From positions 1,535,404 to 1,562,151 of the forward strand of contig BJOX01000003.1 of NCBI GenBank assembly GCA_009731375.1: a DNA stretch of 26,748 nt, written 5' to 3'. Below, piece by piece: positions 1 to 9,939 of the stretch. The translations under genes and the position numbers were made by a program. The DNA is from Paulinella micropora (lineage: Eukaryota; Cercozoa; Imbricatea; Euglyphida). How positions within the stretch are numbered: the stretch's first letter is position 1; each line of letters opens with the position of its first letter. The notes below the pieces were generated by a model. That model was not told where the DNA came from, searched no databases, and saw only the letters and a program-made list of their open reading frames with translations.

Positions 1-854
1 CCCCCCCCCCCCCCCCCCAACACACACCACCTAACAGGAATTGCTTTCAAAAATTAATACGAAATTTTCGTTTGAAAGTGCTACAATGTGCAAAATGATC
101 ATTCTCTGTGTTTCTTTTTCTTACTTTGCACTTCAGGGCTCATCTGATATTATTCTTGCACTATTTCGTTTCATTTGCTACTTTCTCCTCTTTCACGAAA
201 CATATTTCCCTTATTTCCCCCTTACAGATTATATTTGCTTAGCTTTACTGATAAAATCTCCTATATATATATATAAAGAAAAACAAAAGCAAAAACAAGA
301 GCAAATATATATAATATTTTGATTCTGTCATTACATCCTTTCAATCATATATCCGGTTTTTCTGGTTCGCTTGGGATTTCCTGTCACCGCTTTGCTCTGC
401 TCTTCTTCACTGGGCCCTGATTCTACACATTCGCTGTCATCTTTGATTCTACGGCACCTTATGTTGCGGGCTGCTAGCTTTTCCTTGGCTCTCTCTCTCT
501 CTTAGGTAGGTAGATAGGTAGGTCCTCTCTCTCTCTGTCCTTTCTCCTTTGTCTCTTTCTTGGGCATAGCGCTTAGCCCCCTTTTGGCGATCGTGCATAA
601 CTGCATTTTATTTTTGGGGCCCATTTTTCTCCTGGAGTTTTACAAGGCCCTTCTTTTTTAGTGGGTATGGGGTTCTTTTATGATTTCAACCCGAGTCCCA
701 CACTGTTCGCCGCTCTTGAAGTGAAATGATAAGGAAGTTCGACTCTTCCTTTTCCTTTCTCTCTATCTCTTTCTTTCTTTTAAGCAAGGTTCAATGTTTT
801 TTTTTCCCTCCTAATCTTGTTTCTTTTTCTGTGGCTTTTTGATCTGTAGGTTTA
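1..854. other. Left flank, no gene recognised
   Basis: The window opens with 18 C residues. The rest is T-rich and pyrimidine-rich sequence with short CT runs (about 490-540) and a GGTAGGTAG-type run near 505. The longest open frame (41-322) lacks an ATG at its start, is rich in aromatic and hydrophobic residues as expected of T-rich DNA, and resembles no family I know. I see no RNA gene. Confidence 0.6.
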
Positions 855-857
855 ATG

Positions 858-905
858 AAAATAATAATAATAATAATAATAATGATAAAACACACACACA
901 CACAA
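858..905. repeat. (AAT)n and (CA)n microsatellites
   Basis: AAT repeats from about 858 run into a short CA repeat ending near 904. Confidence 0.9.
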
Positions 906-1065
906 AAAGAGCTTAATTCAAAAGAACCCAGTGGTTCTAAGGAACGACTTTTTTTTTTTTTTTACACATTAAGCAAGGTCGATTTTTTCTCATTGAACCT
1001 TGCTTACTGTGGTGAAAAAAAAAAAAAAAAAAGTCTTTTTCTCATTAAACCTTGCTTACTGTAAA

Positions 1066-1097
1066 AAATAGTAATAATAATAATAATAATAATGATG

Positions 1098-1164
<67 letters not shown>

Positions 1165-1216
1165 AAATAATAAAAATAAGAAGAAGAAATCTCTCATTAA
1201 ACCTTGCTTACTGTAA

Positions 1217-1286
<70 letters not shown>

Positions 1287-1399
1287 NNNNNNNNNNTTTG
1301 TGTTTTATTTTAATTTATTTATTTTACAGTAAGCAAGGTTTAATGAGAAAGAGACGAGAGAAAAATAATTTTTAATAATAATAATAATAATAATAATAA
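1066..1399. repeat. Compound microsatellite with a 10-N gap
   Basis: Interrupted (TAA)n covers about 1066-1190, (GT)n 1218-1248 and poly-T 1249-1286. An assembly gap of 10 N follows at 1287-1296 and (TAA)n resumes at 1371-1399. Open frames here are runs of isoleucine, valine or phenylalanine and are not genes. Confidence 0.95.
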
Positions 1400-1620
1400 A
1401 GATATTGCAGCACTCGGATAATCGCGTCGCGAGCAATGGCCACGTCGAGCCTTACTACGCTCTGCACACCACCCTCCTGGCTACGATGGCCCCCTGGGTG
1501 CGAGTGAATTGCGTTAGGTGCTGCAGTTTCCTTAAGGCTGTCTCACTGACTGTCAATTGATCTCACTTGCGCCCAATGTTAATTATGTCTGACCTCTGCA
1601 TTCTGCTCTTGCCTTATAGT
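1400..1620. other. Short complex-sequence island, no gene
   Basis: About 220 bp of balanced composition, including GTCGCGAGCAATGGCCACG, lies between a TAA microsatellite and the polypyrimidine tract. No domain or RNA gene is recognisable. It may be a fragment of older sequence between repeats. Confidence 0.5.
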
Positions 1621-2093
1621 ATCGTATCGTCTCCCTTGCCCCTGTCTTGCCTTGTGTTTGTTTGTTTGTGTTTGCCTCTTTGTGTTTCTCGTTGTGTCTG
1701 TTGTTGTCTTTTGTCTTCTCTCTTTCTCTCTCTCTCTTTCTTCTTCTTCTTCTTCATCTTCTTTCTTCTTCTTCTTCGTCCTTGGTTTTTGTTTGTTTCT
1801 TTTTGTTTTTTGTTTTTTTGTTTCTGCTGTTTTACTTTTGTTTTTTTCGATCTGCTTGTTTTTTTTCTTCGTTCTTAGTTTCTTGTTGTCCTCCTTGTCT
1901 CTTTCTTTCTCTCTCTCTCTCTTTTTTCTTTCTCCCTCTTGTCTCGTCCTTTTCATTCTTTCCAGGAGCCTTCTGTTGAACCTTAGTTCCAGTTTTTCCT
2001 TTTGAGCTTGTACTGCTGTTCCTTGGAACCAGATCTCTTTTGATTTAAGCTCTTTATCCTTTGTTCTTCTTTTTTTTCTTCCCTTTTTCTTTT
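1621..2093. repeat. Polypyrimidine tract
   Basis: Nearly 500 bp is dominated by T and C on the + strand, with CTT repeats around 1739-1777 and CT repeats around 1720 and 1908. The purine-rich complement gives a long K/E/R frame, which is a composition artefact. A 10-N gap follows at 2142-2151 after a run of G. Confidence 0.85.
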
Positions 2094-2224
2094 CTCATTA
2101 AACCTTGCTTACTGTAAAAAATGAAAATAAAGGGGGGGGGGNNNNNNNNNNTGCGGCTTGATCTGTAAGGAACGCACACGTGTAGGGGAAAAGACCACAA
2201 AGTCTAAGACATTCGCTTTTTGTT

Positions 2225-2480
2225 CTTCAAAATTCCATAAAAACGTGAACTTACTGAAAGAAAGAAATACTGAGGCTGCCTTCATGCAACCAAGCGCTCC
2301 TTTCCCGCTTGTGATTCATGGTTTGATTGTCTTCCTCGAATCTACGTGTGCGCAAGCTAGTTCCGAAATTCGAAAAACATTCAGTTTCAAGCAATCTGCT
2401 TCAAATTCAGAAAATTTCGAACTAACTTACTGAAAGACAAATAAATTGGGGCAGCCCACAACAAGCCGAGCGCTCCCTTT
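2225..2480. repeat. Degenerate direct duplication, period 174 bp
   Basis: About 81 bp at 2225-2305 recurs imperfectly at 2399-2480. Shared anchors in order are CTTCAAA, GAAC then TTACTGAAAG, and AGCGCTCC then TTTC. I judge similarity at about two thirds by eye. It looks like an old duplication. Confidence 0.5.
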
Positions 2481-2929
2481 CGGTTTTTGTCTTCAGTACT
2501 AAGGTAGTTACTCGAGAGAATGTGGCGTATGTGTTGAGCTGTGAAGCGAAATAGGCGTCCTCCACACGCATTTCTACATTTTTGGATGATGCAAAGCTGG
2601 CTAATTTTGCACTTTGTATCACTTTGATAGTTTGCGCCCTGATTTTGCGTAATAGTTCTGTTTGTGACCATCCCTTTCGTCATCTTCATAGCTGTTGTGG
2701 CCATAAAAACACGAAAACCCACCGATTTCACGCCAAACCTGAGATTTTTTTCCCGCATAAAGCCAGCCTGGTTCCCTGTGTTGTGAGGAACGCCTTGCAC
2801 AGCTCACTTAAGTGAAAGCAGGTCTCCTGCTGGCTAGGAATGGAAAGGCGAGTTTGAGTTTGGAGCCCTTCCACCTGCTACTTGCTCTGTCGGGCCACTC
2901 AAATGCTTCAATGCACTGCCCAGGCCAGG

Positions 2930-2983
2930 GAAATCGGCATTAGAACAGCAGAAATCGGAATTAGAACAGCAGAAACGGAATTA
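2930..2983. repeat. 21-bp tandem repeat, ~2.5 units
   Basis: Units at 2930-2950 and 2951-2971 begin GAAATCGG and end ATTAGAACAGCA, differing at one base. A partial, slightly shortened third unit follows. Confidence 0.8.
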
Positions 2984-3230
2984 TCTAGGCATTTGGGGGT
3001 GTCCAGTTGTTGGGCCCGGCATCGCCATGTGGAACTTTTACCTTTTTGTCCTTTTTTGTTTTTGGGTGATGTTGAGTGAAGAGTCAGAAAACTGAAACAA
3101 AAAGGAGAAATCAATCAAGTGTGAAGAGGGGGTGGTATCTTGATGGGTGGAGCTTGATTGGTGAAGGGCGTCGAGGTTTCGAGGAATTTTGACTTGTTTT
3201 AGGTCCGCACTGTGCTTTTGCTGTGCAGTC

Positions 3231-4531
3231 ATGTCGCGCTGTGAGCTGTCCCCCATGGAATGCCTTCCAGGCCTCCGTGCCTCGTACCGTGCCCACGACG
3301 GAGTCTTGGAGATTCATGGAGATCAGCCAGACAGCATTGACGTGAGGTTCGCTCGTTTTTCTTGCGTTTTAGTTGCTTTGAAAAACATTTTGTGGCAATT
3401 AATGGCTAGTAACTCCTATGTTTCAAGTTATCTAGGCCGAAATTGATTTCTCCTCACACTTTTGTCTTCGATAGATGCCGAGCGTGTCTCTGTCCTAGAC
3501 GTGTCCTTTCACCTTGATGGATCTCAAGTTGTTTTGTTGTGCTCAAAGGAAATGTGAATGGGGACGTGGTTTGTACGCGACCCGTTCCTTCCAGAAGGGT
3601 GAACTCATTTATCGTGGTTCGTACCTGATAGTGAAGGATGACCCTAAGCAGCGCTTGGAGGTGATATTCCCATTCCACTGCTTATCTGGGAGGGAAAACA
3701 TCAAGCGCCTATTAACGCAGACACTTGTATTTTCTTGGTGTTCACCCACAAATACCAAACACAACACGCTCCTAAGTCTGTTGCTGAATGAGTCATTACT
3801 TTTGAACCATCGTAGGTGCATACCAACCGTGGCATCTATGTGAACATGGACCTGGAAACGCATAGTATCGTGCGATTCCGGACTGGCACTCGAGAGGTAT
3901 AAGCGCAAAGCAAACGATGACAGCATAAGCTAAGTGGCAAACCAAACGACAAAGAAGACGAAAAGAAAACACATGAAACTTAGGGCAGAATACATAGCTC
4001 ACAGTTAAGTTTGCATTTTACTGCTTGTATATGTTTATGTGTGTGTGTGTGTTTTTGTGGTAGCTCTATGGTTTCGACGCCTTCACGAATCATTCGTGTG
4101 AGCCCAACATGTACATCAAGGATCGCTTTGACTCGGAGGTTTTTGGGGTCTACGATGGTGTAGCCACGCGCGACATAAAAGCTGGTGAGGAGTTGTTGAT
4201 AGACTATGATACGATTGAGTGGGAAGCGTGTGCGGACGGTGTCAAATGTTTCTGCAAGGAGAAATCCTGCCGTGGTGTCGCCAAAGGCTTCCGCTTTTTG
4301 TCCCCAGAGGACAAGATTAGGAAAGCGCCTATCGCAATCTCAGAAGTGAGGGAGACTTGGGAGGTTGAAGAGCGCAAGCTTCGTCAGGAGAAAAAGCGAC
4401 AGAGCCCGCCCCGATCGGAAAGCAAGCGCACAGTCAAGAGGCATAAGAGCCAAAACCTAAGCTCAGTCAGGAGGTATAATAGCCGTACAATCAAAAGGCG
4501 TAATAGTCAAACCAGAAAGCAAAAAATTTGA
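3231..4531 (+). CDS. SET-domain protein, probable lysine methyltransferase (four exons)
   Basis: Proposed exons are 3231-3341, 3499-3660, 3816-3896 and 4064-4531, giving about 273 residues. The three introns (157, 155 and 167 bp) are GT-AG and all phase 0. SET motifs appear in order: WGRGLYATRSFQKGELIYRG near residues 58-77 (cofactor-binding start), FTNHSCEPN near 125-133 (pseudoknot motif with the N-H-S-C set), GEELLIDYD near 159-167, and a post-SET-like CxCx4C (Cys 180, 182, 187). SET enzymes with these motifs transfer methyl groups from S-adenosylmethionine to lysines of histones or other proteins; the substrate here is unknown. The last 60 or so residues are strongly basic with repeated R/K-x-S units, suggesting nuclear or nucleic-acid contact. 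The ATG at 3231 has G at -3. The exon 1/2 junction is least certain: donors at 3342 or 3347 and acceptors ending at 3498 or 3548 all give open frames. Upstream exons cannot be excluded. Confidence 0.82.
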
Positions 4532-4717
4532 CACTTTACATGACACCTGAAGGGTCCAGCAGTCCTCATGATTGCCTCCCTGGAAGTTGTTTGGGTGTGC
4601 CCAAGCATCTCCGCCGCAGACTTCTTATGGAGCCCGCAACTTATCGTAATGCTTATCCAGCCAGTGAAATTCAAGAAATTTACTGTCGCTCACTTTTATA
4701 TACTTACTCATTGCAGA

Positions 4718-4723
4718 AATAAA
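4718..4723 (+). promoter_or_regulatory. Candidate polyadenylation signal of the SET gene
   Basis: AATAAA lies about 190 bp after the SET stop codon, in a suitable position for 3' end formation. In AT-rich DNA it could occur by chance. Confidence 0.4.
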
Positions 4724-5321
4724 TCTTTTCGATCCTTTGGTTGCTGTTGCAAACGGTCGCAACATCGGCGACTCGCACTGGTATTAATAATATTTATTTA
4801 CTGTAATAATAATTTAATATTGATATATATTTTTTTACAAATTATGAAACATAGGCGTTTTCAGTTAATAATAATGAAGCCTGGCAATGAGATGCTTGAA
4901 CGTTATATTAATATATATAGCGGAAATATATTGTATATATAATATAACCGAGCCTCGCTCTTCCAATTTCATGTCTTCGTCCTCCCACTCAGCCCTATGA
5001 CTATGTGGCAAGTATAATATGCTTGCGTAAAAAATCTGCAGCTGTTTTCCTGACCTGGTGTTGCAGTTACCGGTATATTATTAATATATATTAATAAGTG
5101 ATGAGTGTTAAATTATTACTATTAATAAAAGTTTTGTAAAAAATTTATATATGTACCTGCTGTAACGGTTGAGAACCAGCCATTCAAGTACGCGTTAGCT
5201 CAGACAAATAGCAGCGGCAGGTCAGAACTGATCCTGACCTTTGTCAACAGTATATAAATTATGTACTTTTCTTTTCTTTTCTTTTCTCTTTCTTTTTTTA
5301 AAAATTATTATTATTATTATT
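4724..5321. other. AT-rich spacer, no gene
   Basis: It contains TATA and TTAATA runs (4785-4945, 5080-5150), a CTTTT run near 5270-5300 and a short (ATT)n at about 5305-5324. No coding or RNA feature is seen. Confidence 0.6.
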
Positions 5322-5593
5322 ATTGCTGTTGGCATTCAAGACAACAAAAATTAGTTTTTCATTTTTGTGTCAGATTTTCATTTTTGTGACAGTTTTTCAT
5401 TTTTGTGACAAAAATTCAAATTTTCAAATTTAACGGTAACATTTCGCGAAAATTTACGATATTTTGCGGACGAATATAGCCGTTAATTTGAAAAATTCAA
5501 ATTTTCACCCAAAATCAAAATTCCAACCAAAACTGAAATTCCAACCAAAACAGAAAAATCAATTTTTTTTGTTGTCTTGAATGTCAACAGCAA

Positions 5594-5594
<1 letters not shown>
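5322..5594. mobile_element. MITE-like foldback element, 273 bp with 29-bp TIRs
   Basis: Terminal inverted repeats at 5322-5350 (starting ATTGCTGTTGGCATTCAAG) and 5566-5594 match at 28 of 29 positions. A second inverted pair lies inside: about 5412-5436 ending TTTAACGG, against about 5489-5514 starting CCGTTAATTTG. The left half carries three copies of TTTTCATTTTTGTG. No coding capacity exists. The element sits within (ATT)n on both sides, so any target duplication is hidden. The superfamily cannot be assigned from the TIR alone. Confidence 0.75.
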
Positions 5595-5637
<43 letters not shown>

Positions 5638-5809
5638 GGGAGTACATAGGCCATCGGTCCTTTCCATGTGCTGATTGGTATAAAGCTCCTAGAGTAATGT
5701 TCTATGCCGTCACTTCCTTTATTCCACCGATTGGTGTGGAGACTTTCCTTATGGAATGGAGGACTGGATGCACATGGCCTTTTGGCTCAGCAATTGGCAG
5801 GAGATACAC

Positions 5810-5860
<51 letters not shown>
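5595..5860. repeat. (ATT)n tracts flanking a 174-bp unique segment
   Basis: (ATT)n occupies about 5595-5636 and 5811-5860. The 174 bp between them reads open on the + strand for about 57 codons (starting REYIGHRSF) without an own ATG or recognisable family. It might be a fragment of another repeat. Confidence 0.7.
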
Positions 5861-5861
<1 letters not shown>

Positions 5862-5884
5862 GTCTTGAAATGTCAACAGCAATA
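5861..5884. repeat. Solo terminal repeat of the 5322-5594 element family
   Basis: TGTCTTGAAATGTCAACAGC followed by AATA repeats the right end of the foldback element with one inserted A. It again adjoins (ATT)n and lies 15 bp from the outer retrotransposon LTR. Confidence 0.65.
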
Positions 5885-5899
5885 CTATTTTTGTACTAC

Positions 5900-6054
5900 G
5901 GTAGGCATCACCCCCCGGATAGCCGGTAAAAAGTACCTTTTCCTGGTGACAGGTGCACCAGCTTGTTTTTCAGTATTATTTGTCCGGATTGGACCTGATG
6001 CAATTTTATTCCTGGTCTGTTGCCGTTTTCCTTTTTGGCTTCACTGAGCTAATA
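5900..6054 (+). repeat. Outer element 5' LTR, partial
   Basis: This matches the first 155 bp of the 3' LTR (25780-25934) with three substitutions, including G for T at the first base of the TG terminus. No polypurine tract precedes it, so it is a 5' or solo LTR and not a 3' LTR. It is cut by a 237-N gap at 6055-6291. Confidence 0.8.
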
Positions 6055-6292
6055 NNNNNNNNNNNNNNNNNNNNNNNNNNNNNNNNNNNNNNNNNNNNNN
6101 NNNNNNNNNNNNNNNNNNNNNNNNNNNNNNNNNNNNNNNNNNNNNNNNNNNNNNNNNNNNNNNNNNNNNNNNNNNNNNNNNNNNNNNNNNNNNNNNNNNN
6201 NNNNNNNNNNNNNNNNNNNNNNNNNNNNNNNNNNNNNNNNNNNNNNNNNNNNNNNNNNNNNNNNNNNNNNNNNNNNNNNNNNNNNNNNNNNA

Positions 6293-6539
6293 TGTTACAA
6301 TCCCCGAAGATAGCTCAATAAAAAGTCGGTAATACAACCAGACACAAATCCCCAAAAGATAATGATGTCTCGTTATATTAGCTCAGTGAAGCCGAAAAGA
6401 AAACGGCAACAGACCAAGGTTAAAATGGCATTAGGTCAAATCCGGCCAAACGATATTGAAAATAATGTGAAAAAACTAGGTGCACCTGACACCAGAAAAA
6501 GGGTACTTTTTACCGGCTATCCGGGGGGTGATGCCTACA
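6293..6539 (-). repeat. Inner element 3' LTR
   Basis: 247 bp. In element sense it begins TGTAGGCATC and ends TTGTAACA, giving TG...CA ends. It differs from the 5' LTR (15568-15814) at three substitutions and is preceded in element sense by a polypurine tract. Confidence 0.92.
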
Positions 6540-6542
6540 GTA

Positions 6543-6551
6543 CCCCTTCCC
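6543..6551 (-). promoter_or_regulatory. Inner element polypurine tract
   Basis: In element sense GGGAAGGGG followed by TAC lies immediately upstream of the 3' LTR, the expected site of plus-strand DNA priming. The outer element has GGGAGGGGG followed by TAC at the same place. Confidence 0.85.
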
Positions 6552-7334
6552 GTTTTTATGACGGAAATATGCAATATTTTCGTCATATAATTGCTGATTT
6601 CTTTTCTGCACAAACGCTACGGGGTGTCGCAACTAAGTGCATTAACCCAGGGATAGACGGTGCAGTGGATATATAAAACGCATACGCCAGACACGAGTCA
6701 ACTATAAATCTCCAGCCTCGTTTTTGTAAATAAAAACTCCTCCTTCCACACTTGTTGTCCCCCCCGTAACTTAATTCTGAGGCAGTATGTCAAGAACAAA
6801 TAGTATTACTATTGCAATAAAAGCAGCGTTATAATTTTTCTCCTTCTCCAAAAACACTTCCGATCAGTAAATACATTGTCTTTTAATAACATACCCTTGT
6901 ATTCAATCGGTTACCTTAATATAGTACTAGGGGGCCAGACCTAATAACTATATCCAAAGCCGGGGTGAGTGAGCCCGACCATGCGATATGCCGACACAAG
7001 TAGAGACGGACCGTGCTGGTATGACGATATTAAGTATATCCAAAGAAAAAAATTTAATATGTCTACTATGAGAACATTTTTTGAGAACATCACCCTGGAT
7101 ACTTGAAGCAGGGTCGTACCAGGAACACCATCGCTAAACTCACAAGCGATCCCCTTATACGGTGTCGTATCCATTTGCCGATTGACCCTCGCACTCATAT
7201 GTTGCGATAAAAATGCCAAGTAACAACAATGGTATAAAAACATTTTAATAAGACATGATCTGACATGGGCACTATGAGATTAATCCACATGCAGCTTTCA
7301 ATGTCCGACGCGTGATAAAAGAAAAAAATGTCAC
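6552..7334 (-). other. Inner element 3' UTR
   Basis: About 780 nt between the pol stop (TAA, 7337-7335) and the polypurine tract. It aligns over most of its length with the outer 3' UTR. Open frames inside (for example 7243-6941) are not conserved in the outer copy. It contains a short hairpin annotated separately. Confidence 0.75.
7130..7150 (-). other. Conserved 3' UTR hairpin (inner copy)
   Basis: In element sense ATCGCT, a 9-nt loop (TGTGAGTTT), then AGCGAT. The outer copy has the same six-pair stem and loop length with a different loop (25131-25151). Confidence 0.45.
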
Positions 7335-8156
7335 TTACTGCCTTCGTCGCCTTGCGCGAACCCCTTTGCCAGGTGGCGGGCCGCCAACAAAAGTCAAGTC
7401 AAACTTCGACTCCTCCAGAATGTCCCATATTTTGTTAGGGATGGCGCCCAAAGATAAGTCAAAAGGAATGTCAAGCACTCCTCTAGGCAGTGACTGAATA
7501 GTCCACGCAGTGTGGTCTTTGTCTCGAAGGGTAATAGTATCATCCCATGTCTCGAGATTTTTCGCGTCTTTGTACACCGGTAAATATTGTCTAGCTTTTG
7601 GATCCTCAACAGGGTCCATGCTTCTCCAAAAATGGAGTACCGGTTGTATCGTTTTTGCTGCTAAGGATCTCTTCGATGTCCGTGCTGCCCGTGTAGTCTG
7701 CGGGACCGCCACAGCTCGCATGAGATAAAGATCTGAGAGAGTGTCATCGGCAACATGAGATTCTGCCGGTCTCAACAGATAAAAAGCGTCTCGGACCCAC
7801 TTGATGGCCGCAATCGCCTCTCCTTCCTTCCATCGCACATGTCGAATGTCCACATTACCCGCGTTCGGGTTAGTGTCCTTCTCCCCTCCTCCTCCATGGA
7901 CATCCGTCGCTCGCGTCGACCTTGCCACCTTCCTCGGTTGGTCGAAGATGAGATCGTTTTGCGCTCTCCTCCTCTGCGCCTCCGTGAACTTCTCCTTCGT
8001 ACCGCCGCGGACTATGGGGGCTTTAGACTGAGTCCCCGCCGCGCTTTTGCGGTTTGAGTCTTCCTTACTCTCCTTCTCGGTCTCCTCCTTCTCCGTGACA
8101 GGTGCCCGATAGGCATTCTCCTCCTCTAAGGTATCCTCCTTCTGTATAGGCGGTAC

Positions 8157-8159
8157 CTA
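8157..8159 (-). other. Premature amber codon in inner pol
   Basis: In element sense the codons read GAC TTC AAA TAG GTA CCG CCT; the outer copy has GAT TTC AAA GAG GTG CCG CCC. One G-to-T change makes the stop. The frame after it stays open and homologous for about 270 codons. Confidence 0.85.
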
Positions 8160-9407
8160 TTTGAAGTCCTCCTTCATCCGTTTCAACGCCTCCTCAACGG
8201 ATTCATCCTCAAGTAAGAAGGGGTCATATTTGATCAGCCTTCGAACATTCACAATCTGCACCTTCCCTCTACCCCTGATCTTATAATTCAGAGGTCCCAT
8301 CTGTTCCATGATCTGGTATGGTCCTTTCCAGTGGGTAAACAGCTTAGAGCTAACCCCCTTAGGGACTTGAGGATGGTACAAGAGTACAATATCCCCAACC
8401 TGGAAACGGACTTGATCTAAGTGCGCTTGTCGCACTCCTTGTGCGTCAGTCTTTCTGCGCTCCGCCTCCCTGTGCGCCGCAACTATTTGTTCCGCCTCCA
8501 TCTTCGCTCTTAGTCTCATCCCGAACAACTCATCCTCATCTGCCCAAGTGTCTTTTGGATGCAGAAGTGAGGTTGGGATATTAGGCTCTCGGCCGTAAAC
8601 CAATTGATATGGCGAGACTGAGCTCCTGGCTCCTCCTAATGCCGATGAGGGTAGACAGTTCATTGCAAAGGCAAATGAAGGTGCTGCCTCCACCCAGGCT
8701 CTCTGATTCTCCTTCTTCATACAGTACATCTTAAGCGAGGCTTTGAGAGGTCTATGTACCCGCTCGATCTTGCCATTCGCTCTCGGGTTATAGGCAGTAA
8801 CATATTGCCATTTCATCCCGTAGTACTTAGATAGTCTGTCGATGACTTCATTATTAAAGTCAGAACCTCGATCAGAACATATCTTTCTAGGCACTCCGAT
8901 CTGCGAGACGATCCTATCGATGAGAGCCTCCGCAGTTGTCTTGCCTGTAGCGTCCTTAACAGGAACAACCCAGACATAATTGGTGGCTCGATCTATTGCG
9001 GTAAGAAGGTATTTGTACCCTTCTGCCGATTCGGGGAAAGGTCCCACATGATCGATGTGTAAAAATTCAAACATCCCGGCGTGTAACGGGAATGTACCGA
9101 TCAGGCCAAAGTTCGCCTTCAGCGGTGTCTTTGTGGTTTTGCATGGGATGCATGCGTCCACTTCCCTGTCTATCTCCTCCTTCATCCCTTTCCACCAAAA
9201 TCGCCTCGCTAGGAACCAATGAGTTCTTTGTCGACCCGGATGTGCCAGTAAGGGGCAGTTATGGGCTGCGACATATATAAAGCGCCTCGACTTCTCTGGT
9301 ACCCAGAGAGTCCATTTGTCAGGCTGTGATGCAAATTTGCCATGCTGGCCCTTGTACCACAATAGCCCATCTCTCCACGCCATCTCCTTCATCTGATCTT
9401 TGATCTG

Positions 9408-9939
9408 NNNNNNNNNNNNNNNNNNNNNNNNNNNNNNNNNNNNNNNNNNNNNNNNNNNNNNNNNNNNNNNNNNNNNNNNNNNNNNNNNNNNNNNNNNNNN
9501 NNNNNNNNNNNNNNNNNNNNNNNNNNNNNNNNNNNNNNNNNNNNNNNNNNNNNNNNNNNNNNNNNNNNNNNNNNNNNNNNNNNNNNNNNNNNNNNNNNNN
9601 NNNNNNNNNNNNNNNNNNNNNNNNNNNNNNNNNNNNNNNNNNNNNNNNNNNNNNNNNNNNNNNNNNNNNNNNNNNNNNNNNNNNNNNNNNNNNNNNNNNN
9701 NNNNNNNNNNNNNNNNNNNNNNNNNNNNNNNNNNNNNNNNNNNNNNNNNNNNNNNNNNNNNNNNNNNNNNNNNNNNNNNNNNNNNNNNNNNNNNNNNNNN
9801 NNNNNNNNNNNNNNNNNNNNNNNNNNNNNNNNNNNNNNNNNNNNNNNNNNNNNNNNNNNNNNNNNNNNNNNNNNNNNNNNNNNNNNNNNNNNNNNNNNNN
9901 NNNNNNNNNNNNNNNNNNNNNNNNNNNNNNNNNNNNNNN
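9408..9939. other. Assembly gap (532 N) in inner pol
   Basis: The outer element carries about 0.98 kb between the corresponding flanks (RT end to just before integrase), so the gap is under-sized or the inner copy has a deletion. Confidence 0.9.

Larger units (their letters stand above)
781..2119. repeat. Cluster of a ~26-bp interspersed repeat (core CTTGCTTACTGTAAA)
   Basis: A short sequence starting CTCATTAAAC and continuing CTTGCTTACTGTAAAA occurs at 989-1010 (one substitution, shortened), 1041-1066, 1193-1218 and 2094-2119 on the + strand. It is inverted at 1322-1347, with degenerate inverted copies at 781-796 and about 968-983. The pair 1193-1218 and 1322-1347 are perfect 26-bp inverted repeats flanking (GT)n and poly-T. 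Spacing is irregular (about 50 to 900 bp) and orientation is mixed, so this is not a CRISPR array. The copies border microsatellites, which suits the ends of small foldback or MITE-like elements. The family is not known to me. Confidence 0.75.
2152..3230. other. Spacer upstream of the SET gene
   Basis: No gene is supported. Open frames of up to 137 codons overlap on both strands and resemble no known family. Two repeats are annotated separately. The 3' part probably contains the promoter and 5' UTR of the SET gene; I can identify no promoter element. Confidence 0.5.

Noticed and set aside
1567-2005. Several overlapping ORFs in the pyrimidine tract, including a K/E/R-rich one on the - strand
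   Set aside because: Residue content is dictated by the CT/GA composition; all frames are open for the same reason and no domain is visible.
781-2119. Repeated 26-mer as a CRISPR-like array
   Set aside because: Spacing is irregular, orientation is mixed and the host is a eukaryote.
2387-2800. 137-residue - strand ORF upstream of the SET gene
   Set aside because: No recognised family, no clear start, overlaps other ORFs and a degenerate repeat. It cannot be excluded, but is not supported.
5884-5899. TTTT before TGTACTAC as the target duplication partner of TTTT after the 3' LTR
   Set aside because: It requires a different LTR start from the other three copies, and four T residues in AT-rich DNA carry little information.
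5577-6047. 156-residue ORF through (ATT)n and the 5' LTR
   Set aside because: Mostly poly-isoleucine from the microsatellite joined to LTR sequence; not a gene.
6362-6676. Basic 104-residue + strand ORF (MMSRYISSVKPKRKR...), also at 15637
   Set aside because: It is the antisense strand of the inner LTR. In the outer LTR (25780-26016) the frame is broken by an extra base, so it is not conserved as protein.
6941-7243. 100-residue - strand ORF in the inner 3' UTR as an env-like or accessory gene
   Set aside because: The homologous outer region does not keep the frame, and no signal peptide plus transmembrane arrangement convincing for Env is seen.
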